From Dolomitihabitans soli (lineage in GTDB: Bacteria > Actinomycetota > Actinomycetes > Streptosporangiales > Streptosporangiaceae), in NCBI RefSeq assembly GCF_022213955.1, contig NZ_JAKNTW010000025.1:55141-119140 (forward strand): a stretch of DNA of 64,000 nt. Direction: 5' to 3'. The position numbers were made by a program, and so were the translations under genes. Each line of letters starts with the position of its first letter. Position 1 is the first letter of the stretch. Positions 58,218 through 64,000 of the stretch are shown here, one piece after another. The notes under the pieces were generated by a model that did not search any database, was not told the DNA's origin, and saw only the letters and a list, made by a program, of their open reading frames with translations.

Positions 58218-59353
58218 GGGTCGGCCTGGTCTGCCCCTACGCGTGGGATGTGCCGGGCGGTGTGATGGCCCACATCAGGGACCTGGCGGAGGCGCTGATG
58301 GCCGACGGGCACCACGTGTCGGTGATCTCGCCCGCGTCCGACGACGACGACCTGCCGTCCTACGTGGTCTCCGCCGGTCGCCCGGTGCCGGTGCCGTACA
58401 ACGGGTCGGTCGCGCGGATGTCGTTCGGGTTCCTGTCGGCGGCGCGGGTGCGGCGGTGGGTCCGCGAGGGCGGGTTCGACGTGCTGCACATCCACGAGCC
58501 GCTGGTGCCGAGCCTCGGGGTGCTCGCCTGCTGGGCGGCCAACGGGCCGATCGTGGCCACCTTCCACGCCTCCTGGGTGCGGTCGCGGGCGATCGCGGTG
58601 GCCGAGCCGATGCTGCGCAGCGCGCTGGAGAAGATCAGCGGCCGGATCGCGGTCTCCGACGCGGCGCGCAAGAGCCTGGTGGAGCAGTTCGGCGGTGACA
58701 CGGTGCTGATCCCCAACGGCGTGACCGTGAGCCGTTACGTCGAGGCCGAGCCGCTGCCCGGCTGGGGCCCCGACGGGGACACGCTGGGCTTCCTCGGGCG
58801 GATGGACGAGCCGCGCAAGGGCCTGCCGATCCTGCTCGACGCCTTCGCGATCCTCGCCGCCCGGCGGCCGGGCCTGCGGCTGCTCATCGCCGGGCCGGGC
58901 GACGCCGACGACGTCTACCAGCGGGTGCCCGCCGAGTTCCACGACAGGGTGGTCCTGCTGGGCATGGTGAGCGAGGCCGACAAGGTGCGCGCCTACCATT
59001 CGGTCGACGTGTTCTGCGCGCCCAACACCGGCGGGGAGAGCTTCGGCATCGTGCTCGCCGAGGCGATGTCGGCCGGGGCGCCCGTCCTGGCCAGCGACAT
59101 CCCCGCCTTCCGCAAGGTGCTCGGCGACGGGCAGGCCGGGGCGCTCTTCAGCAACGGCGACGCCGCGTCGCTGGCCGCGGAGGCGGAACGGCTGCTGGCC
59201 GATCCCGACCGGCGGGCGATGCTGTCGGCGGAGGCCCGGCGTGCCGTGCTGAAGTACGACTGGTCCACGGTGGCCCGTGACGTGCTGCGGGTGTACGAGA
59301 CGGTCACCTCGCCCGGGACGGGCGTGGTCGAGGACAAGCTGAGCGCCCCATGA
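58214..59353 (+). CDS. pimA: Phosphatidylinositol alpha-mannosyltransferase (GT4)
   Basis: A 379-residue GT-B enzyme. VGLVCPYAWDVPGGVMAHIR is the PimA-type acceptor/donor N-terminus, followed by LHIHEPLVPSLGVLACW and, in the C-terminal domain, FLGRMDEPRKGLPILLDAF and the donor site GESFGIVLAEAMSAGAPV. It transfers the first mannose from GDP-mannose to phosphatidylinositol on the cytoplasmic membrane face. Overlap with the acyltransferase (ATGA) and with the next membrane-protein gene (ATGA) shows an operon. Confidence 0.95.
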   Translation: MRVGLVCPYAWDVPGGVMAHIRDLAEALMADGHHVSVISPASDDDDLPSYVVSAGRPVPVPYNGSVARMSFGFLSAARVRRWVREGGFDVLHIHEPLVPSLGVLACWAANGPIVATFHASWVRSRAIAVAEPMLRSALEKISGRIAVSDAARKSLVEQFGGDTVLIPNGVTVSRYVEAEPLPGWGPDGDTLGFLGRMDEPRKGLPILLDAFAILAARRPGLRLLIAGPGDADDVYQRVPAEFHDRVVLLGMVSEADKVRAYHSVDVFCAPNTGGESFGIVLAEAMSAGAPVLASDIPAFRKVLGDGQAGALFSNGDAASLAAEAERLLADPDRRAMLSAEARRAVLKYDWSTVARDVLRVYETVTSPGTGVVEDKLSAP

Positions 59354-59892
59354 CGACCTCGGTGATCATCCTGGTGGTGGGGGTGGTGCTCGTGCTCACC
59401 GCCGTCTACATCTCCTGGCGCGCCGGCCGCCTCGACCGGTTGCACATCCGGCTCGAACTCGCCCGCGAGGCCCTCGACGTGGCACTCGTACGGCGCGCCG
59501 CCGTCTGTCTCGAACTGGCCGCCTCCCGCCTGCTGGACCCGGCGACCTCGCTGGTCCTGGCCTCCGCCGCCCACGAGGCCCGTACGGCGGGGCCCGACCA
59601 GCGCGAGCACGCCGAGAGCGACCTGTCACGCACCCTGCGGGCGGCCGTCGACCAGGAGCGCTTCCGGGAGAAGCTGAGCGAGGCGCCGGGCGGCGCCGGG
59701 TTGCTGGACGAGCTCGACACGGCCGTGGCCAAGGTCGTCTACTCCCGCCGCTTCTACAACAACGCCGTCGGCGTGACCCGGACGGCCCAGCGCCGCTGGC
59801 TCGCCCGCACCCTCCGCCTGGCCGGTTACACCGAGTACCCCAGTTTCTTTGAGATCGACGATGTGCCGCCGCTGACCATGGCCGCCGAATAG
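59350..59892 (+). CDS. LemA-like small membrane protein, unknown function
   Basis: A 180-residue protein with one N-terminal membrane segment (VIILVVGVVLVLTAVYISWR) and a long cytoplasmic or periplasmic helical part. LVRRAAVCLELAASRLLDP and YSRRFYNNAVGVTR are reminiscent of LemA proteins (helical hairpins with a conserved YN), though the match is weak. It is coupled to pimA by ATGA, and small membrane proteins in this position occur in other actinobacterial pim operons. Possibly a partner of PIM synthesis. Confidence 0.78.
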   Translation: MTTSVIILVVGVVLVLTAVYISWRAGRLDRLHIRLELAREALDVALVRRAAVCLELAASRLLDPATSLVLASAAHEARTAGPDQREHAESDLSRTLRAAVDQERFREKLSEAPGGAGLLDELDTAVAKVVYSRRFYNNAVGVTRTAQRRWLARTLRLAGYTEYPSFFEIDDVPPLTMAAE

Positions 59893-59999
59893 CGCCGTTT
59901 CTCCCCGCCGGGCCGCATGGGCGGTGCTGGTGTCGTTCCTCCCAAGGCGAGCTGGTGACGCACGCTTGTGATGGTTTGCGGCATTTCATGGGAGAGATT

Positions 60000-60027
60000 T
60001 TGAACGTGCGCTTATCTGGCATAGGTA
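60000..60027 (+). promoter_or_regulatory. Promoter of the DUF3048 lipoprotein gene
   Basis: TTGAAC (60000-60005), 16-bp spacer, TAGGTA (60022-60027), giving a leader of about 35 nt that contains GAGGAG (60055-60060) seven bases before the GTG start. Confidence 0.6.
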
Positions 60028-60067
60028 AGCTCTTGCACGGTTCATGACTGAAGCGAGGAGATGAGTC

Positions 60068-61084
60068 GTGCGGGTAACCCGGGTGATCGCGGTCACGCTG
60101 GCAGGAGCGGCCGTGCTGGCCCCGCTCGTGGCGTGCTCGTCGGAGGACAAGGCGGCGCCCGGCACGAATCCTGAGACGGCTGCCGCCGCCTCCGAGGCGC
60201 CCACGCCCCCGCCGCCGCCCGCCCATCCCTTCACCGGGCAGCCGACCGAGAGCCGCAAGCCGGTCCTCGCCGTGAAGATCGAGAACACCGGGGCCGGCAA
60301 GCCGCAGATGGGCGTCAAGAACGCCGACATCGTGTACGTCGAGCAGGTCGAGGGCGGCCTGACCCGGCTGATGGCGATCTTCTCCTCCCGGCTGCCCGCC
60401 AAGGTGGGCCCGGTGCGCTCGGCCCGGATCTCCGACCTGCACATCCTGCCGATGTTCGGCAAGCCGGCGCTCGCCTACTCCGGGGTGCAGACCAAGATGA
60501 TCCCGCACGTGCAGCAGGCGTCCCTGTTCGACGTGTCCGACAGTTCGGCGGGCTCGGCCTACAACCGGGAGCCGGGCCGGGTCGCCCCCTACAACCTGGT
60601 GGCGAACACCAAGAAGCTGCTGGCCCAGGCGCCCAAGGCGACCAAGGCGAAGGACATCGGGTTCACCTTCGGCGAGGCGCCCACCGGCGGCACCCCCAAG
60701 ACCCGCTATAACGTGAAATATCCGGCGGCTCGGTTCACCTTCGGCTGGTCCAAGGCCCAGGAGCGGTGGCTGATCTGGCAGGACGGCAAGAAGGACATGG
60801 CGGCCGAGGGCGGCCAGCTCGGCGCCCCGACCGTGGTGATCCAGTACGCCAAGACGACCCGCTCGGAGTTCCACGACTCCGGGGGCAGCTACACGCCGCT
60901 GATCCAGACGACCGGCAAGGGCCGTGCGGTGGTGCTGCGCGACGGCCAGGCGTTCAAGGCGAAGTGGTCCAGGAAGTCGGAGGAGGGCGGCACCACCTTC
61001 ACGACCGAGTCCGGCGAGCCGATGAACTTCGCCAAGGGACAGGTCTGGGTCGTGCTCGCGGCTCCCAAGCCGGTCCAGCCCTGA
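60068..61084 (+). CDS. DUF3048 (YerB-like) lipoprotein
   Basis: A 338-residue secreted lipoprotein: leader then lipobox LVAC (cysteine about residue 23), a proline-rich spacer (PTPPPPPAHP), then the DUF3048 domain with VLAVKIENTGAGKPQMGVKN, DIVYVEQVEGGLTRLMAIFS and PVRSARISD, and DUF3048_C (FTFGWSKAQERWLIWQDGKK). The family is widespread in Gram-positives; its function is not established, with a cell-envelope role most likely. The GTG start is supported by GAGGAG. Single gene. Confidence 0.92.
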   Translation: MRVTRVIAVTLAGAAVLAPLVACSSEDKAAPGTNPETAAAASEAPTPPPPPAHPFTGQPTESRKPVLAVKIENTGAGKPQMGVKNADIVYVEQVEGGLTRLMAIFSSRLPAKVGPVRSARISDLHILPMFGKPALAYSGVQTKMIPHVQQASLFDVSDSSAGSAYNREPGRVAPYNLVANTKKLLAQAPKATKAKDIGFTFGEAPTGGTPKTRYNVKYPAARFTFGWSKAQERWLIWQDGKKDMAAEGGQLGAPTVVIQYAKTTRSEFHDSGGSYTPLIQTTGKGRAVVLRDGQAFKAKWSRKSEEGGTTFTTESGEPMNFAKGQVWVVLAAPKPVQP

Positions 61085-61204
61085 CGCCGGCTGTACACGA
61101 TGTCCAAGATGATCGGACATCTGGTACATATTGGCGTGTCCGGTAGGCGGCCGATCACCGCCTACCATGGCAGGGAGAAGAGTCCGTCGTTGTGAGGAAT
61201 GACC

Positions 61205-62116
61205 GTGTCCAGCAGTCCTGAAGTCAGTGAGACCGCCACCACCGGAACCGCCAGGGTGAAGCGCGGCATGGCCGAGATGCTCAAGGGCGGCGTCATCATG
61301 GACGTCGTCACGCCGGAGCAGGCCAAGATTGCCGAGGACGCCGGCGCGGTCGCCGTCATGGCCCTCGAGCGGGTGCCCGCCGACATCCGCGCCCAGGGCG
61401 GGGTGTCGCGGATGAGCGACCCCGACATGATCGAGGGGATCGTCGCCGCCGTGTCGATCCCGGTCATGGCCAAGGCCCGCATCGGCCACTTCGTCGAGGC
61501 CCAGGTCCTCCAGGCGATGGGTGTCGACTACGTCGACGAGTCGGAGGTGCTGACCCCGGCCGACTACGCCAACCACATCGACAAGTGGCAGTTCACGGTG
61601 CCCTTCGTGTGCGGCGCCACCAACCTGGGCGAGGCGCTGCGGCGGCTCACCGAGGGGGCCGCCATGATCCGGTCCAAGGGTGAGGCCGGCACCGGCGACG
61701 TGTCGAACGCGACCATGCACATGCGCAAGATCCGTGGTGAGATCAAGCGCCTCTCCTCCCTTCCCGACGACGAGCTGTTCGTCGCGGCCAAGGAGTTGCA
61801 GGCGCCGTACGAGCTGGTGGCCGAGGTCGCCAGGCTCGGCAAGCTGCCCGTGGTGTTGTTCACCGCCGGCGGCATCGCCACCCCGGCGGACGCGGCGATG
61901 ATGATGCAGCTCGGCGCCGAGGGCGTGTTCGTCGGCTCCGGCATCTTCAAGTCGGGCGACCCGGCCAAGCGCGCCGCGGCCATCGTGAAGGCCACCACCT
62001 TCTACGATGATCCCGACGTGATCGCCAAGGTCTCCAGGGGCCTGGGCGAGGCCATGGTCGGTATCAACGTCGACGACATCCCGCAGCCGCACCGCCTCGC
62101 CGAGCGCGGCTGGTGA
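61205..62116 (+). CDS. pdxS: Pyridoxal 5'-phosphate synthase lyase subunit
   Basis: About 303 residues, a very conserved TIM-barrel enzyme. Visible motifs: [20 protein letters not shown] with D33, [17 protein letters not shown], the Schiff-base lysine K90 in MAKARIGH, and [20 protein letters not shown]. PdxS makes PLP from ribose 5-phosphate, glyceraldehyde 3-phosphate and ammonia from its glutaminase partner PdxT. GTG 61205 is preferred because AGG lies seven bases upstream; the ATG at 61199 sits directly on that site. No pdxT gene follows; a terminator and phoD come next, so the glutaminase must be elsewhere. Confidence 0.96.
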   Translation: MSSSPEVSETATTGTARVKRGMAEMLKGGVIMDVVTPEQAKIAEDAGAVAVMALERVPADIRAQGGVSRMSDPDMIEGIVAAVSIPVMAKARIGHFVEAQVLQAMGVDYVDESEVLTPADYANHIDKWQFTVPFVCGATNLGEALRRLTEGAAMIRSKGEAGTGDVSNATMHMRKIRGEIKRLSSLPDDELFVAAKELQAPYELVAEVARLGKLPVVLFTAGGIATPADAAMMMQLGAEGVFVGSGIFKSGDPAKRAAAIVKATTFYDDPDVIAKVSRGLGEAMVGINVDDIPQPHRLAERGW

Positions 62117-62131
62117 CTTCCGAGAACGCGT

Positions 62132-62166
62132 AGCGGCTCCCCTCGGCGGGGGGCCGCTTTCGCTTT
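62132..62166 (+). terminator. Terminator after pdxS
   Basis: An 11-bp stem: AGCGGCTCCCC (62132-62142) and GGGGGGCCGCT (62148-62158) with one G-T wobble pair and a five-base loop, followed by TTTCGCTTT. It ends the pdxS transcript. Confidence 0.88.
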
Positions 62167-62269
62167 GTGCTGACAGTTACTGAAGAAGTTTGGTCAAAAG
62201 CCACCTTCTGGACATCGGGTTCCGCCAAGCTGCGGTGCGTCGTCTTGCCTGATCGTCTAGGAGGTCCCC

Positions 62270-63913
62270 ATGCCCGCTCTTTCCAGGCGGTCCTTTCTCG
62301 TCACCGGCCTCGCCGTGGGCGCCGTCGCGGGAACGCCCGCGCTCGCCGTCGCGGAGGGCCGGCTGCGCTCCGATCCCTTCACCCTCGGAGTCGCTTCGGG
62401 CGACCCGAGCCACGACGGCTTCGTGATCTGGACCCGCCTCGCCCTCGCGCCGCTCGCCGAGGACGGCCTCGGCGGGATGCCCGACCGCACGGTGCCGGTC
62501 CACTGGGAGGTCGCCACCGACGAGCACTTCCGGCACGTGGTACGGCGTGGCACCGCGCAGGCCAGGACGGAGTGGGGCCACAGCGTCCACGTCGAACTGG
62601 ACGACATGCTCTCCGACCGGGAGTTCTGGTACCGCTTCAAGACCGGCACACACCTCTCCCCGGTGGGCCGCGCGCGCACCGCGCCGCACCCCCTCTCGTA
62701 CGGCTCGGGCCTGGCGATGGCCTTCGTCTCGTGCGCGCAGTTCGAGCACGGCTACTTCACCGCCTACCGCAGGCTGGCGGAGGAGCGACCCGACCTCATC
62801 CTGCACCTGGGCGACTACCAGTACGAGTACACCCGTGACACCTACAACATCCCCGGCGGCAACCTCCGCCACCACGAGGGACCGGAGACCGAGACGCTGG
62901 CGAACTACCGTCAGCGCCACGCCCAGTACAAGGCCGACCCCGACCTCCAGGCCGCGCACGCCGCCGCCAGCTGGGCCGTCGTCTGGGACGACCACGAGCT
63001 GGACAACAACTGGGCCGACGAGGTCCCGGAGAAGCCGGAGATCCCGCAGCCCGGTTTCCTGAGCAGGCGCGAGGCCGCGTTCCGCGCCTACTACGAGAAC
63101 ATGCCGCTGCGCCGTACCTCCATCCCGCGCGGCATCGACATGCAGCTCTACCGGCGGCTCAGCTGGGGCCGGTTGGCGAACTTCCACATGCTCGACACCC
63201 GGCAGTACCGCAGCGACCAGGGGTGCGGGGACGGCTACCGCGACTGCCCGGCGGCGGTGGACCCGGCGCGCTCGATCACCGGCGCGGAGCAGGAGGAGTG
63301 GCTGCTGCGCGGCTTCCACCACTCGCGCGCCCGCTGGGACATCCTTGGCCAGCAGGTCTTCTTCGCCCAGCGCGACAACAACGCCGGCCCCGCCAAGGTG
63401 ACCAGCCAGGACGCCTGGGACGGCTACGCCGCCTCCCGGCAGCGGATCACCCAGGGCTGGGTCGACGCGGAGGTGCGCAACGCGGTCGTGCTCACCGGTG
63501 ACGTGCACGCGCACTGGGCGAGCGACCTCAAGCTCGACTACGACGACCCGACCTCGGCGAGCGTGGGCTCGGAGCTGGTCGCCTCCTCCATCAGCACCGG
63601 CGGCGACGGCAGCGACACCGACCCGGCGACGCATCCCTTCCTGACCATCAACCCGCACCTGAAGTTCTACAACAACCAGCGCGGCTACGTGATCACCCGG
63701 ATCGGCAAGGACGCGATCACCGCGGACTTCAAGGTGCTGCCCGCCGTCTCCCGGCCGGACGCCGCGGCGCACGTCAAGGCCACCTACGTGATCGAGGACC
63801 GGGTCCCCGGCGTGCAGCAGACCTACCTGCGCCCGCTCGACCCCGGCGCCGAGCGCCTGGCGCCGGAGGACCAGATCCGGGACACCGTGGACCGCGAGAC
63901 CCTGCGCCCCTGA
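62270..63913 (+). CDS. phoD: PhoD-type alkaline phosphatase, Tat-exported
   Basis: A 547-residue secreted phosphatase/phosphodiesterase. The Tat signal LSRRSFLVTGLAVGA is at residues 4-18, cleaved near ALAVA. The PhoD N-terminal domain (LGVASGDPSHDGFVIWTRLA) precedes the metallophosphatase core: FVSCAQFEHGYFTAYRRLAE, LHLGDYQYEY, VVWDDHELDNNW and LTGDVHAHW carry the metal ligands. PhoD uses iron and calcium and releases phosphate from diesters and monoesters. AGGAGG is well placed. No clear PHO box was found upstream, although phosphate control would be expected. Confidence 0.95.
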   Translation: MPALSRRSFLVTGLAVGAVAGTPALAVAEGRLRSDPFTLGVASGDPSHDGFVIWTRLALAPLAEDGLGGMPDRTVPVHWEVATDEHFRHVVRRGTAQARTEWGHSVHVELDDMLSDREFWYRFKTGTHLSPVGRARTAPHPLSYGSGLAMAFVSCAQFEHGYFTAYRRLAEERPDLILHLGDYQYEYTRDTYNIPGGNLRHHEGPETETLANYRQRHAQYKADPDLQAAHAAASWAVVWDDHELDNNWADEVPEKPEIPQPGFLSRREAAFRAYYENMPLRRTSIPRGIDMQLYRRLSWGRLANFHMLDTRQYRSDQGCGDGYRDCPAAVDPARSITGAEQEEWLLRGFHHSRARWDILGQQVFFAQRDNNAGPAKVTSQDAWDGYAASRQRITQGWVDAEVRNAVVLTGDVHAHWASDLKLDYDDPTSASVGSELVASSISTGGDGSDTDPATHPFLTINPHLKFYNNQRGYVITRIGKDAITADFKVLPAVSRPDAAAHVKATYVIEDRVPGVQQTYLRPLDPGAERLAPEDQIRDTVDRETLRP

Positions 63914-64000
63914 CCCCACCACCGGCGGGGGGGGGGGGGCCGCCCCCCCCCCGAAGGGGGTGGTAATTTGGCACGCGTATTTGTTATTGGGAAATAGTAA
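63914..64000. other. Contig-end sequence of doubtful quality
   Basis: After the phoD stop there is a run of 13 G (63927-63939), then CCG and a run of 10 C (63943-63952), then about 40 bases much richer in A and T (for example TTTGTTATTGGG) than anything else nearby. The paired runs could be a mangled hairpin, but sequencing or assembly error at a contig end is more likely. Nothing should be annotated here. Confidence 0.6.

Noticed and set aside
59396..62092. An 898-codon minus-strand open frame across pdxS and the DUF3048 gene
   Set aside because: It crosses two well-defined plus-strand genes and a promoter, shows no protein-like motifs, and is a GC-driven shadow.
62167..62269. PHO box upstream of phoD
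   Set aside because: No pair of GTTCACC-like direct repeats at 11-bp spacing could be found.

Overview
The window is high-GC DNA (about 70% G+C) with strong third-position GC bias, GTG/TTG starts, ATGA/GTGA gene overlaps and many apparently leaderless promoters. Gene content points to a filamentous actinomycete, most likely Streptosporangiaceae (for example Streptosporangium, Nonomuraea or Microbispora): a conservon (cvn) operon, phosphatidylinositol-mannoside genes, a DasR-like GlcNAc/chitobiose locus and diterpene synthases. Genus is inference. No rRNA, tRNA, CRISPR array or intact insertion sequence was seen.

Layout. (1) 1-3513: an IclR-family regulator operon (iclR, a small unknown protein, a dipeptidase-like M19 protein cut by the window edge) plus a 564-residue protein of unknown function; both units share an almost identical 42-bp promoter/operator. 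(2) 3700-7560: an MFS exporter with a broken N-terminus, a P450 plus SDR pair, and a DUF5999 protein. (3) 7750-14550: a GntR/DasR-like regulator divergent from an ABC sugar importer, an intracellular GH20 hexosaminidase and a secreted CBM3-GH16 protein, closed by a perfect hairpin. (4) 14550-19000: a MazF-type toxin-antitoxin pair, a GH38 alpha-mannosidase and a Pr6Pr membrane protein. (5) 18940-20364: a gene-poor scar with a recombinase remnant and a SnoaL-like gene. (6) 20365-25964: three small regulator cassettes (PadR, TetR, TetR plus drug exporter). (7) 26117-30900: divergent GH3/AnmK genes for cell-wall sugar recycling, a DUF305 lipoprotein, a chitin-active type AA10 LPMO and a DUF2809 protein.

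(8) 31112-42217: a complete conservon cvnA-B-C-D beside a compact diterpenoid biosynthetic cluster. The cluster has a class II cyclase with a DxDTT motif, a class I synthase with a reduced DxxxD motif and a P450, all translationally coupled, divergent from a GGPP synthase. A PPOX-fold protein and a flavohaemoprotein follow. Extended TGTCTGA inverted repeats lie at both ends of this block. This is the best candidate for an undescribed system. (9) 42337-46390: two paralogous sulfotransferases, an unknown beta-rich protein, a GT4 glycosyltransferase and a GH25 domain protein, probably a surface-glycan cassette.

(10) 46434-63913: a housekeeping block with thrS, a HIT phosphorylase, an EF-G-like GTPase, then pgsA, acyltransferase, pimA and a small membrane protein (PIM lipid synthesis), a DUF3048 lipoprotein, pdxS and phoD. 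Between HIT and the EF-G-like gene lie a PRC-barrel/DUF2382 stress protein, a large membrane protein and a GH10-like hydrolase. The last about 75 bases contain G and C homopolymers and AT-rich sequence that look like unreliable contig-end sequence.

Short tandem repeats (13, 13, 27 and 31 bp periods) sit at or just after stop codons at four places, a recurrent feature of this window.
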